Source: Nocardioides mangrovi (lineage in GTDB: Bacteria; Actinomycetota; Actinomycetes; Propionibacteriales; Nocardioidaceae). Taken from it: a stretch of DNA of 64,000 nucleotides. The translations under genes and the position numbers were made by a program. Location: contig NZ_JAIQZJ010000019.1 in NCBI RefSeq assembly GCF_020073815.1, positions 1-64,000 on the forward strand, read 5' to 3'. How positions within the stretch are numbered: the first letter of the stretch is position 1; each line of letters opens with the position of its first letter. The notes beneath the pieces are model-generated. The model did not search any database. It had not been told where the DNA came from and saw only the letters and a program-made list of their open reading frames with translations. Below, in pieces: positions 34,619 to 42,764 of this stretch.

Positions 34619-35224
34619 GTGACCGGTCGCCGGCGCCCGGTCCAGGCGCGGTCGCGGGAGATGGTCGACCGCATCCTGGAGGCGGCCACTCGCGTCCTGG
34701 CCACCCGCGGGTACGCCGGGATGAGCACCAACCGGGTCGCGACCGAGGCCGGCGTCAGCGTCGGGTCGCTCTACCGCTACTTCGGCGACAAGGACGAGAT
34801 CATCGCCGAGCTGCGCACCCGCTGCACCGCCGACGTGATGGCCGACCTGACCGAGGCGATGAGCCGGGCGGTGTCGCTGCCGACCCGCGACGCCGTCCAC
34901 CGCGTGCTCACCACCCTCGTCGGCTCGCTCCAGCGGCACCGGGCTCTGATGACCGCCCTCGTGGACGAGGTGCCGCTGGGTGCCCAGGGCAACGTGCTGC
35001 CCGAGGTCGAGCGCCAGCTCGCGCACTTCACCCGGATGTTCGTCGCCACCCACGCCCCGCACCTCGAGCCGGCCGAGGCGGACGCGCGGATCTACCTCGC
35101 GATGGGCGTCGCGCTCAGCACCTGCCTGCGGATCGCCCTCGACCCGCCGCCGGGCATCTCGGAGGACCACCTCGTCGACCTCACCGCGGACCTGCTCGGG
35201 CTCGGCCTCGTGCTCGGTGGTTAA
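34619..35224 (+). CDS. TetR/AcrR family transcriptional regulator
   Basis: A 201-residue repressor-type protein with the helix-turn-helix at residues about 16-62 (ILEAATRVLATRGYAGMSTN, then GVSVGSLYRYFGDKDE). The C-terminal half is helical. It has a GTG start with GGGAG upstream. It is divergent from the MpaB-like gene across the TGAGCA-AA-TGCTCA palindrome and is likely its repressor. The acyl-CoA dehydrogenase lies 32 bases downstream with its own promoter. Confidence 0.93.
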   Translation: MTGRRRPVQARSREMVDRILEAATRVLATRGYAGMSTNRVATEAGVSVGSLYRYFGDKDEIIAELRTRCTADVMADLTEAMSRAVSLPTRDAVHRVLTTLVGSLQRHRALMTALVDEVPLGAQGNVLPEVERQLAHFTRMFVATHAPHLEPAEADARIYLAMGVALSTCLRIALDPPPGISEDHLVDLTADLLGLGLVLGG

Positions 35225-35225
35225 C

Positions 35226-35245
35226 AACCGCTAACCAGAGCGGTT
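35226..35245. promoter_or_regulatory. Inverted repeat over the acyl-CoA dehydrogenase promoter
   Basis: AACCGCT and AGCGGTT form perfect 7-base arms six bases apart. The right arm runs into TAGGGT (35245-35250), which ends six bases before the ATG of the acyl-CoA dehydrogenase. It is either that gene's operator or a weak stop for tetR; the contact with the -10 favours an operator. Confidence 0.55.
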
Positions 35246-35256
35246 AGGGTGCGGGC

Positions 35257-36450
35257 ATGACCCAGCCGTACGAGCTCTCCCGCGAGCACGAGGAGTTCCG
35301 CCGCAGCGTCCGCGACTTCGCCGAGGCCGAGATCGCCCCGCACGCCGCGCAGTGGGACCGCGACCACCACTTCCCGGTCGACGTGGTCCGCAAGATGGGG
35401 TCGCTCGGCCTCTTCGGCCTCACCGCGCCCGAGGAGTACGGCGGCGCGGGCGAGGACGGCGACTTCACCAGCCTGTGCGTGGCGATCGAGGAGGTCGGCC
35501 GCGTCGACCAGTCGATGGGCATCACGCTGGAGGCGGCGGTCGGCCTCGGCATCAACCCGATCCTCACCTACGGCACCGACGAGCAGCGCCGGACCTGGCT
35601 GCCCGACCTGGTCGCGGGGGAGCGGCTGGCGGGCTTCGGCCTCACCGAGCCGGGCGCCGGCTCCGACGCCGGCGCGACCAAGACCCGGGCGCTGCTGGAG
35701 AACGGCGAGTGGGTCGTCAACGGCGCCAAGCAGTTCATCACCAACTCCGGCTCGGAGATCACCAGCCTGGTCACCGTCACCGCGCGCACCGGCACGCGCG
35801 AGAACGGCTCGGCCGAGATCAGCACGATCATCGTCCCGAGCGGCACGCCCGGCTTCACCGCCGAGAAGGCCTACGACAAGCTCGGCTGGCACGCCTCCGA
35901 CACCCACCCGCTGTCCTTCGAGGACGTCCGCGTCGCCGAGTCCCACCTGCTCGGCGAGCGCGGCCGCGGCTACGCGCAGTTCCTCGCCACCCTCGACGAC
36001 GGCCGCGTCGCGATCGCCGCACTGGCCGTCGGCTGCATCCAGGCCTGCCTCGACATGAGCCTCGCGTACGCCGGGGAGCGGCAGACCTTCGGCGGCCCGA
36101 TCGGCCGCAAGCAGGGCGTCGCCTTCCAGGTGGCCGACCTCGAGGTGATGCTGCACGCGTCGCGGCTGCTGACCTACCGGGCGGCCGCGATGAAGGACGG
36201 CATGCGTGACGGGGGAGGCGCCCCGATGAAGGACTTCAAGCAGGCGGCGGCGGTCGCCAAGCTCTACGCGACCGAGTCCGCGGTGACGGCCACCCGGATC
36301 GCCACCCAGGTCTTCGGCGGCTACGGCTTCATGGAGGAGTACCCCGTCGCCCGCTTCTACCGCGACGCCAAGGTGCTCGAGATCGGCGAGGGCACCTCGG
36401 AGGTGCAGCGGATGCTGATCGCGCGCGGGCTCGGCCTGCCGGTCGAGTAG
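35257..36450 (+). CDS. Acyl-CoA dehydrogenase
   Basis: A 397-residue FAD enzyme that introduces the alpha-beta double bond into acyl-CoA. Motifs are FGLTEPGAGSDAGATKT (FAD contact), WVVNGAKQFITNSG, RQTFGGPIGRKQGVAFQVAD, QVFGGYGFMEEYPVARFYRDAK, and the catalytic Glu in LEIGEGTSEVQRMLIAR. Length and motifs fit short- or branched-chain enzymes. M. tuberculosis has a homologue (fadE25) next to purE/purK in the same broad block, as I recall. TAGGGT six bases before the ATG predicts a leaderless transcript. Confidence 0.95.
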   Translation: MTQPYELSREHEEFRRSVRDFAEAEIAPHAAQWDRDHHFPVDVVRKMGSLGLFGLTAPEEYGGAGEDGDFTSLCVAIEEVGRVDQSMGITLEAAVGLGINPILTYGTDEQRRTWLPDLVAGERLAGFGLTEPGAGSDAGATKTRALLENGEWVVNGAKQFITNSGSEITSLVTVTARTGTRENGSAEISTIIVPSGTPGFTAEKAYDKLGWHASDTHPLSFEDVRVAESHLLGERGRGYAQFLATLDDGRVAIAALAVGCIQACLDMSLAYAGERQTFGGPIGRKQGVAFQVADLEVMLHASRLLTYRAAAMKDGMRDGGGAPMKDFKQAAAVAKLYATESAVTATRIATQVFGGYGFMEEYPVARFYRDAKVLEIGEGTSEVQRMLIARGLGLPVE

Positions 36451-36478
36451 CCCGTCCCTCCGGCATCTCTCTGTGGCG

Positions 36479-36509
36479 TTGACCTCAACCATGCTTGAGG
36501 TCCTAGCCT
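36479..36509 (+). promoter_or_regulatory. SoxR/MerR-type promoter with CCTCAA-N6-TTGAGG box
   Basis: TTGACC (36479-36484) and TAGCCT (36504-36509) are separated by 19 bases, the long spacer of MerR-family promoters. Between them lies CCTCAACCATGCTTGAGG (36483-36500), close to the SoxR box CCTCAAGTTAACTTGAGG. The -10 ends seven bases before the ATG of the following gene. Confidence 0.8.
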
Positions 36510-36516
36510 CGCCAGC

Positions 36517-37185
36517 ATGAAGATCACCGTGCTCGGCACCGGCGGCGTGGGCCGCGCGGTCGCCGGCCGCCTCGACGACCTGGGCCACGACGTCACGATG
36601 GCCACCCGCGACCCGGCGGCGACCGCCGCTCGCGACGAGCACGCCGCCTGGGCGGACACGCACCCCGGCGTACGGCTGGCGGCGTTCGCCGGCTCGGCCG
36701 CCGGCGCCGACCTGGTCGTCAACGCGCTCGGCGGCGACGTCGTGCTCGCCAACCTCGCGCTGGTGGGTGACGACCTCGACGGCCGGGTGCTCCTGGACCT
36801 CTCGAACCCGCTCGACCACAGCCAGGGCTTCCCGCCGCGGCTCTTCGTCAAGGACGACGACTCCTTGGCCGAGCAGGTGCAGCGTGCCCATCCCAGGGCC
36901 CGGGTCGTGAAGTCGCTCAACACGATGAACAACGCGCTCATGGTCGACCCCGCCTCGCTGGGCGAGGACACCTCGGTCTTCGTCTCCGGCGACGACGCCG
37001 AGGCGAAGGCGACCGTGACGGACCTGCTCCGGTCGATGGGTCACACGGACGTCATCGACCTCGGCGGCCTCGAGACCGCGCGGGGGCCGGAGATGTTCCT
37101 CGCGCTCTGGATCCGGACGGCGGTCGCGCTCGGAGGCTCCGACTTCAACATCAAGGTCGTCCGGGGACCGTCCCTACGAGACTGA
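36517..37185 (+). CDS. F420-dependent NADP oxidoreductase-like protein
   Basis: A 222-residue Rossmann-fold protein. It opens MKITVLGTGGVGRAVAGRL with the dinucleotide-binding GxGxxG, has ATRDP at the end of strand two, and carries VLLDLSNPLDHSQGFPP, VVKSLNTMNNALMV and DLGGLETARGPEMFLALW, as in the NADPH:F420 oxidoreductase-like family. Whether it uses F420 is not clear from sequence. It has a SoxR-type promoter although no soxR gene lies nearby, so it is likely part of a redox-stress regulon controlled from elsewhere. Confidence 0.85.
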   Translation: MKITVLGTGGVGRAVAGRLDDLGHDVTMATRDPAATAARDEHAAWADTHPGVRLAAFAGSAAGADLVVNALGGDVVLANLALVGDDLDGRVLLDLSNPLDHSQGFPPRLFVKDDDSLAEQVQRAHPRARVVKSLNTMNNALMVDPASLGEDTSVFVSGDDAEAKATVTDLLRSMGHTDVIDLGGLETARGPEMFLALWIRTAVALGGSDFNIKVVRGPSLRD

Positions 37186-37211
37186 CCACAGCGAACAGTT
37201 AGCCTGTCCAC

Positions 37212-37838
37212 ATGGCGAACGGCCGGTGGCATCGGATCCTCACCGAGGCCTACCGGTTTCTCGCGGTCGGTGGCCTCGCCACGATCGTCGCGTTCCTGAT
37301 CTTCAACTTCCTGGTCCACGGCTTCCACGCCAGCTGGGACGCCCCGCTCTCGAACCATCCCTACCTGGCGTTCGTGATCGCCAACCTGATCGGCATGGCC
37401 GTGAGCTACCGCGGCAGCCGCACCTGGGTCTTCAAGGACCGCCCGCCGCGGACCGCCGACGGCGGGCGGCTCATGTTCGTGGTCATCAACCTGGTCACCA
37501 TGCTGATCCCGATCGCCTGCCTGTGGATCAGCCGCAACGTCATCCACGTCGACGACCCCTGGTCCGACAACATCTCCGCGAACGTGATCGGGCTGTTCCT
37601 CGGGATGGTCGCGCGGTTCTACCTCTTCCGGACCCTGGTCTTCCGGCGCCCGGTCGTGCTCGCCGAGCTGCGCCAGCACCCGATGCAGGTCTTCGAGATG
37701 AGCGAGCTCCAGCGCGTGGAGCCCCTTGAGGAGCCGGCCGACGTCGGTCCGGAGATCAGGGGGACGGACGGGGAGCCCACAGGCTCGTCCACGCATGGCC
37801 GAGCTCCGCGACCAGGTCCCGGAGCAGCGGGAGACTGA
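37212..37838 (+). CDS. GtrA family membrane protein
   Basis: A 208-residue protein with four membrane helices. YRFLAVGGLATIVAFLIFN begins the GtrA fold, followed by SYRGSRTWVFKDR and ANVIGLFLGMVARFYLFRTLVF. GtrA proteins are thought to help move lipid-linked sugars across the membrane. TAGCCT ends six bases before the ATG. The C-terminal 50 residues are hydrophilic and overlap the convergent maf gene by 83 bases. In M. tuberculosis a similar gene is found near birA and purK, as I recall. Confidence 0.9.
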   Translation: MANGRWHRILTEAYRFLAVGGLATIVAFLIFNFLVHGFHASWDAPLSNHPYLAFVIANLIGMAVSYRGSRTWVFKDRPPRTADGGRLMFVVINLVTMLIPIACLWISRNVIHVDDPWSDNISANVIGLFLGMVARFYLFRTLVFRRPVVLAELRQHPMQVFEMSELQRVEPLEEPADVGPEIRGTDGEPTGSSTHGRAPRPGPGAAGD

Positions 37839-38379
37839 CGCCGACCACGTTGTGGTGGTCGCCCTCGATCCCGGTCACGAACGCGCCGCCGAGCCCGTCG
37901 ACGGTGAAGGCGCCCGCGACGACCAGCGGCTCGCCGGTGGCGACGTACGCCGCGATCTCGGCGTCGGTCACCTCGGCGAAGCGGACGGTCGTGGAGGCGG
38001 TCGCCGCCGCGACCCGCCCGGTCGCGGTGTCGCGCAGCGCGTGGCCGGTGCGGAGCACGGCGGAGCGGCCGCGCATCTCCTGCCAGCGCCGGGTCGCGGT
38101 CTCCGGGTCTCCGGGCTTGCCGAGCGCCTCGCCGTCCAGGTCGAGCACGGAGTCGCAGCCGAGCACCAGGGCGCCGGCCGGCACGTCCTCGCGGGCCGCG
38201 ACCGCCGCGCACTTGAGCTCGGCGAGCTGGAGCGCGAGCTCGGCCGGCGGCAGCCCGTCGAGCTGCGACTCGTCGACGCCGGAGACGATCACGACCGGCT
38301 CGACCCCGGCGTTGCGCAGGGTCTGGAGCCGGGCGGGGGACTGGGAGGCGAGGACCAGGGTCGCGGCGGGGACGGTCAC
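37756..38379 (-). CDS. maf: Maf family nucleoside triphosphate pyrophosphatase
   Basis: A 207-residue house-cleaning enzyme of the Maf/HAM1-like group that hydrolyses non-canonical or bulk NTPs to NMP and pyrophosphate. LVLASQSPARLQTLRNAG at the start carries the family S-x-S-P-x-R motif; VLGCDSVLDLDGEALGKP holds the catalytic Asp, and GAFTVDGLGGAFVTGIEGDHHNVVGVSLP is typical of the C-terminal half (quoted in parts). The GTG start overlaps the stop of the upstream tetR gene (GTGA). The last 83 bases lie antisense to gtrA. It fits the maf gene near accD5/accE5 in mycobacteria. Confidence 0.92.
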   Translation of the reverse strand: MTVPAATLVLASQSPARLQTLRNAGVEPVVIVSGVDESQLDGLPPAELALQLAELKCAAVAAREDVPAGALVLGCDSVLDLDGEALGKPGDPETATRRWQEMRGRSAVLRTGHALRDTATGRVAAATASTTVRFAEVTDAEIAAYVATGEPLVVAGAFTVDGLGGAFVTGIEGDHHNVVGVSLPLLRDLVAELGHAWTSLWAPRPSP

Positions 38380-38969
38380 GCCAGCGATTGAAGCACCTCG
38401 AGGTCCTCGCCGAACGCGCAGACCGCCAGCACGGTCAGCGGGTCTCCGGGCTTGAGGTTCTCGGGGGCGCGGAGCGAGAGCATCACGTTGAGCAGCATCC
38501 CGTAGGCGACGAAGTCGCGGGCCTGCTCGTCGCTCCATCCCGTGCGCTGGATGGTGGCGAAGACCTCGCCCATGCAGCGCCGCGCGGCCGCGCCGATCTC
38601 CGGAACGCCGCCGCTGGAGAAGCCGTGCATCATCACCTGCAGGAAGTCCTGGTCGCGCAGCAGCTCGGTGTAGGCGAGGCCCATCCGGGCCTTGTCGTCC
38701 TCGCTCTCGGGGTCGAAGGGGCCCGCGTCGAGGACCTCCTCGAAGGCCGCCTTGATCCGGTGCACCGCGTGCTCGAAGACCTCGAGGAAGAGGTCGAGCT
38801 TGGTGCCGAACATGCGGACGACGTACGGCTGCGAGACGCCGGCCTCCTTGGCCACCGCGTCGGTGCTGGTGCCGTGGTAGCCGCCCTGCGCGAAGGCCCG
38901 GGTCGCCGCGGCGAGGATCAGCTCGCGGCGGTCGTCGGCGGACATCCGGGTGACTTTCTCGGCGCTCAT
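38376..38969 (-). CDS. TetR/AcrR family transcriptional regulator
   Basis: A 197-residue regulator with helix-turn-helix LILAAATRAFAQGGYHGTST then GVSQPYVVRMFGTKLDLF. It is divergent from an MFS exporter, a classic repressor-pump pair. Two in-frame ATGs exist. I chose 38969 because TAACAT (38977-38982) ends seven bases before it, while the upstream ATG at 38978 would lie inside that hexamer. Its stop overlaps the maf start. The inverted arms GATTACTT/AAGTAATC between the two genes are its likely operator. Confidence 0.92.
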   Translation of the reverse strand: MSAEKVTRMSADDRRELILAAATRAFAQGGYHGTSTDAVAKEAGVSQPYVVRMFGTKLDLFLEVFEHAVHRIKAAFEEVLDAGPFDPESEDDKARMGLAYTELLRDQDFLQVMMHGFSSGGVPEIGAAARRCMGEVFATIQRTGWSDEQARDFVAYGMLLNVMLSLRAPENLKPGDPLTVLAVCAFGEDLEVLQSLA

Positions 38970-38988
38970 GGTTGACATGTTATCAGTC

Positions 38989-39017
38989 GATTACTTACTG
39001 TCGAGACGCAAGTAATC
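38989..39017. promoter_or_regulatory. Inverted repeat operator between tetR and the MFS gene
   Basis: GATTACTT (38989-38996) and AAGTAATC (39010-39017) are perfect 8-base arms 13 bases apart. They lie in the divergent promoter region, adjacent to the TAACAT -10 of tetR. Confidence 0.65.
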
Positions 39018-39047
39018 ATTCGATGCCTTCCTCGATGGAGAATCCCG

Positions 39048-40475
39048 ATGACCACTCTCGACGAGCCCCGGGTCGCTGGCCCGGACCTGCCCGCGGTCCG
39101 ACGTCGCCACGTCCCTGTGTGGGTCGCGATCGTCGCGGCCTCCCTCCCGATGTTCATGGCCACCCTCGACAACCTCGTGATGACCAGCGCGCTGCCGGTG
39201 ATCCAGGGCGACCTCGGCTCGACCGTCGGTCAGCTGTCGTGGTTCATGAACGCCTACACGCTGACCTTCGCGACCTTCATGCTCCCGGCCGCGACGCTCG
39301 GTGACCGGCTCGGCCGGCGCCGGATGATGCTGGTCGGCATCACCGTCTTCACGATCGCCTCGATCGCCTCGGCGCTGAGCACCACCTCCGAGGCGCTGAT
39401 CGCGGCCCGCGCCGTGCAGGGCCTCGGCGCGGCGGCGATCATGCCGCTCTCGCTGACCCTGCTCGCGGCCGCGGTGCCGCCGGCCATGCGGGCCGCCGCC
39501 ATCGGCATCTGGGGCGGCGTCAGCGGCCTCGGTGTCGCGCTCGGTCCGGTCATCGGCGGCGCCGTCGTCGAGGGCGTCAGCTGGCAGGCCATCTTCTGGC
39601 TCAACGTCCCGGTCGCCCTGGTCGCGTTCCCGCTCATCCTGGTCGCGATCTCGGAGTCGAAGGGCGCCTGGCAGAAGCTCGACCCGGTCGGCGTGCTGCT
39701 GCTCGGCGGTGCCGTGTTCCTCGGCATCTGGGGCATCGTCCACGGCAACGACGACGGCTGGAGCGACCCGCGCGTGGTCGTCCCGCTGGTGCTGGCCGGC
39801 CTGCTGCTCCCGGCGTACGTCCTGTGGGCCCGCGGTCGCTCCTACGCCGTGCTCCCGCTGCGGCTCTTCCGGGCCCGCAAGTTCGCGGTCGCCAACGTCA
39901 TCTTCCTGATGTTCACCCTCGGCATGTTCGGCACCGTCTTCCTGCTCGCGCAGTACCTCCAGGTCGTCCAGGGCTACACGCCGCTCGAGGCCGGGGTGCG
40001 GACGCTCCCGTGGACGGCGGCCCCGATGGTCGTGGCCCCGATCGCCGGGGCGCTCGTGGGCCGGCTCGGCTACCGGACGCTGCTCTTCGTCGGCCTGGTC
40101 CTCCAGACGGTCTCGCTGGTCTGGTTCGCGGTGATCACCGAGAACGGCTCGGCGTACTCGTCCTTCCTGGTGCCGCTCGTGCTCGCCGGCGTCGGCATGG
40201 GCCTGGTCTTCGCGCCCGGCGCCTCCATGGTGCTCGACGGGCTGCCGGACACCGACTTCGCCGTCGCCAGCTCGGCCAACTCGACCATCCGGGAGTTCGG
40301 CGTCGCGCTCGGCATCGCCGTCCTCGTCGCGGTCTTCCTCGGCAACGGCGGCGAGATCACGCCGGTCGGGTACGACGGCGCGATCGGTCCGGCCCTGCTC
40401 ACCGGTGCGGGCGCCGTCGCGGTCGCCGCGGTCGCGAGCCTGTTCGCTCCCGGACGGTCGCGCAGCAGGTCCTGA
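39048..40475 (+). CDS. MFS drug exporter, DHA2 (14-helix) type
   Basis: A 475-residue proton-driven efflux pump of the major facilitator superfamily. Motif A reads GDRLGRRRMMLVG between helices 2 and 3; TLDNLVMTSALPVIQGDL in helix 1 is the DHA2 motif D1-like stretch; and ARAVQGLGAAAIMPLSL is motif B-like. It is divergent from a TetR repressor with an operator between them, so expression is probably induced by a toxic substrate. GGAGA lies a few bases before the ATG. The substrate is unknown. Confidence 0.93.
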   Translation: MTTLDEPRVAGPDLPAVRRRHVPVWVAIVAASLPMFMATLDNLVMTSALPVIQGDLGSTVGQLSWFMNAYTLTFATFMLPAATLGDRLGRRRMMLVGITVFTIASIASALSTTSEALIAARAVQGLGAAAIMPLSLTLLAAAVPPAMRAAAIGIWGGVSGLGVALGPVIGGAVVEGVSWQAIFWLNVPVALVAFPLILVAISESKGAWQKLDPVGVLLLGGAVFLGIWGIVHGNDDGWSDPRVVVPLVLAGLLLPAYVLWARGRSYAVLPLRLFRARKFAVANVIFLMFTLGMFGTVFLLAQYLQVVQGYTPLEAGVRTLPWTAAPMVVAPIAGALVGRLGYRTLLFVGLVLQTVSLVWFAVITENGSAYSSFLVPLVLAGVGMGLVFAPGASMVLDGLPDTDFAVASSANSTIREFGVALGIAVLVAVFLGNGGEITPVGYDGAIGPALLTGAGAVAVAAVASLFAPGRSRSRS

Positions 40476-40525
40476 CCCGCGGGTCGGCGACCGGAGAGGC
40501 ACCGCGCCTCGGGCAGAATGGCGCG

Positions 40526-41560
40526 GTGCCTCTCCGTCGCGTCCCGGGCCGATCGCTGGCTGCCCTCACCCTCGCCGGGGTCCTCGCGCTGGCCGGCTGC
40601 GGGTCGAGCGGCTCCGACGGCTCCGGCTCGGACGGCGCGAGCTCCGGAGGCGGGGCCGGCGGTGCTGCGGCGCAGACGATCAACCCCTACGCCGACCGCT
40701 CGGGCTACGCCGACCCGACCTCGAAGGTCGCCCAGGCGGCCGCGGCCGCGAAGAAGGCCGGCGAGACGGACCGTGAGCAGGTCTTCACCCGGCTCGCCGA
40801 GATCCCGCAGGGCATCTGGCTGACCCCCGAGGAGTACCCGCCCGGCTCGGTCGCGGGCTACGTGACCTCGATCGTCGACGGCGCCTCGGCCGCCGGGGAG
40901 GTGCCGACCTTCGTCGTCTACGGCATCCCCGACCGTGACTGCAGCGGTGGCCACTCGGCCGGCGGCCTGTCCGCGGACGAGTACGGCCCCTGGGTCGGCG
41001 AGATCGCGAAGGCCGCCGGCGCCGCGAGCGTGCCCGTGTCCGCGATCCTCGAGCCGGACGCCCTCGCCTCCCTGCTCGACTGCGGCGACCGCGACCAGCG
41101 GGTCACGCTGATCTCGGACGCCGCCGACCGGCTGGCCGCGGCCGGGGTGACGACGTACATCGACGGCGGCCACTCCCACTGGATCGACCCGCAGAAGATC
41201 GCCGACCTGCTCGAGGCCGCCGGCGTCGCCGAGGTCCGCGGCTTCTCGACCAACGTCTCGAACTTCCAGAGCGACGCCGACGAGCAGGCGTACGCCGAGC
41301 AGCTGAGCTCGCTGGTCGGAGGCGCCCACTACGTCATCGACACCGGCCGCAACGGCTTCGGGGCGACCGACGAGTGGTGCAACCCGCCCGACCGGGCGTT
41401 CGGCACGGAGCCCGCGTCGGTGAGCGGTCAGGGCTCGCTGGACGCCTACCTGTGGATCAAGCCGCCGGGGGAGAGCGACGGCGACTGCCACGGCGGCCCG
41501 GCCGCCGGCCAGTTCTGGCCCGAGCGCACGATGGAGCTCGCGACCGCGTCCGGTTGGTGA
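40526..41560 (+). CDS. GH6 family glycoside hydrolase lipoprotein (cellulase-like)
   Basis: A 344-residue lipoprotein with lipobox LALAGC (Cys25), a Ser/Gly-rich spacer, and a catalytic domain of glycoside hydrolase family 6. GIPDRDCSGGHSAGG (residues 133-147) and ILEPDALA with Asp178 as proton donor are the family signatures; GGHSHWIDP and WIKPPGESDG line the cleft. GH6 enzymes cut beta-1,4-glucan by inversion. The GTG start lies six bases after CAGAAT. Because it is membrane-tethered and near a membrane glycosyltransferase (44617-46125), it may trim a polysaccharide made by the cell rather than digest food cellulose. That is inference. Confidence 0.9.
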   Translation: MPLRRVPGRSLAALTLAGVLALAGCGSSGSDGSGSDGASSGGGAGGAAAQTINPYADRSGYADPTSKVAQAAAAAKKAGETDREQVFTRLAEIPQGIWLTPEEYPPGSVAGYVTSIVDGASAAGEVPTFVVYGIPDRDCSGGHSAGGLSADEYGPWVGEIAKAAGAASVPVSAILEPDALASLLDCGDRDQRVTLISDAADRLAAAGVTTYIDGGHSHWIDPQKIADLLEAAGVAEVRGFSTNVSNFQSDADEQAYAEQLSSLVGGAHYVIDTGRNGFGATDEWCNPPDRAFGTEPASVSGQGSLDAYLWIKPPGESDGDCHGGPAAGQFWPERTMELATASGW

Positions 41561-41592
41561 GAGTCCGTCCCGGATTGGATAGGGTTCCGCAC

Positions 41593-42675
41593 ATGGAGGC
41601 CGGCAACGACTGGGTCGCGGTGATCATCGAGGACGACCCCGATGTGCGAGATCTGATCGACATCGTGCTCACGCAGTCCGGTTTCCGGACGGTGGTGACC
41701 GAGAACGGACCTGACGGCGTGGAGGCGGTGCGTGCGCACAACCCGCTGATCACCACCCTCGACGTCAACATGCCGGGCATGGACGGCTTCGCGGTCGCCA
41801 AGCGGCTGCGGGAGTTCAGCAGCACCTACCTGATCATGATCACCGCGCTCGCGGACGAGATCGACGTCGTCCAGGGCTTCGAGGCCGGCGCGGACGACTA
41901 CCTCGTCAAGCCGTTCCGGCCGCGCGAGCTGCGCGCCCGCGCCGACTCGATGCTGCGGCGGCCGCGCACCCGGATGGAGCAGCCGAGCGGCTGGGCCGAG
42001 GGGGAGCAGGACGCCGAGCAGCCCGCCGCCGCGCCCGCCGAGGAGTCGTGGGCCGCCGCCGCGGCGCGTGACCTGGCCGCCGGCGGCTCGCCGCTGCCGG
42101 CGATCCACCAGCAGCCGGCGGCCCCGCAGCAGCCGGTCCAGCAGCCCGCCCCGCCGGTCCAGCAGCCGGTCCAGCAGCCGGTCGTGCCGCAGGCTCCGCA
42201 GCCCGTGGCCCAGCCGCAGCCGCCGGTCCAGCAGCCGCCCGTGCAGCAGCCGCCGGTCCAGCAGCCCGCGCAGCCGGCCCACTACGCGCCGGTGTCGACC
42301 CAGCCGGTCCCGCCGCAGCCGCAGCACCAGTCGGCCGCCCAGGAGGGCGGCTGGATGCGCTTCAACGGCCTCGCCCTGAGCGTCGACACCCGCGTCGTGA
42401 CCGTCAACGGCGGCGTCGTCGACCTGACCCGCACCGAGTTCGACCTGCTCGCCTCGCTGCTGAGCACCGGCCGGCGGGTGCGCAGCAAGGCCGACCTGGT
42501 GCTGACCATGCGCGGGCAGCAGTACGTCACGTCCTACTTCGTCAACGAGGCCGACAAGCGCTCCGTCGAGGTGCACATCGCCAACCTGCGCCGCAAGATC
42601 GGCGACGACGCCACCACCCCGAAGTTCATCGAGACGGTCCGCGGCGTCGGCTACCGGCTCGCCGAGGCCGCCTGA
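41593..42675 (+). CDS. OmpR-type response regulator with long Pro/Gln linker
   Basis: A 360-residue two-component regulator. The receiver domain (residues about 7-122) has Asp14/Asp15, phospho-acceptor Asp57 in TLDVNMPGMDG and Lys106 in LVKPF. The C-terminal winged helix (about 253-360) has RTEFDLLASLLSTG and VEVHIANLRRKIGDD. Between them is a roughly 125-residue Ala-, then Pro/Gln-rich linker with repeated PVQQP units, far longer than the usual few residues. No histidine kinase lies nearby. TAGGGT ends seven bases before the ATG. It follows the GH6 gene by 32 bases but seems to have its own promoter. Confidence 0.92.
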   Translation: MEAGNDWVAVIIEDDPDVRDLIDIVLTQSGFRTVVTENGPDGVEAVRAHNPLITTLDVNMPGMDGFAVAKRLREFSSTYLIMITALADEIDVVQGFEAGADDYLVKPFRPRELRARADSMLRRPRTRMEQPSGWAEGEQDAEQPAAAPAEESWAAAAARDLAAGGSPLPAIHQQPAAPQQPVQQPAPPVQQPVQQPVVPQAPQPVAQPQPPVQQPPVQQPPVQQPAQPAHYAPVSTQPVPPQPQHQSAAQEGGWMRFNGLALSVDTRVVTVNGGVVDLTRTEFDLLASLLSTGRRVRSKADLVLTMRGQQYVTSYFVNEADKRSVEVHIANLRRKIGDDATTPKFIETVRGVGYRLAEAA

Positions 42676-42676
42676 C

Positions 42677-42726
42677 CGTCGAGTCGAGGTTTTCCGCGGG
42701 TCGAGCTGCGGGTTTCAGCGGGTCGG
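42677..42726. repeat. Left inverted-repeat flank of the DUF559 gene
   Basis: 42677-42698 is the inverse of 43802-43823 with one mismatch in 22, and 42710-42726 is a near match to the inverse of 43775-43790. It starts two bases after the response regulator stop. Confidence 0.75.
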
Positions 42727-42764
42727 TGGACCACTTTCCGTGCACAGGATGTGCTGATCCGGCG

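Noticed and set aside
38970..38978. Upstream ATG of the TetR gene at 38978
   Set aside because: It falls within the probable -10 hexamer TAACAT (38977-38982); the next in-frame ATG at 38969 has the spacing seen in many genes of the window.
42120..42290. Repeated CAGCAGCCGGTCC sequence as a non-coding repeat
   Set aside because: It lies in frame inside the response regulator and encodes the Pro/Gln linker.
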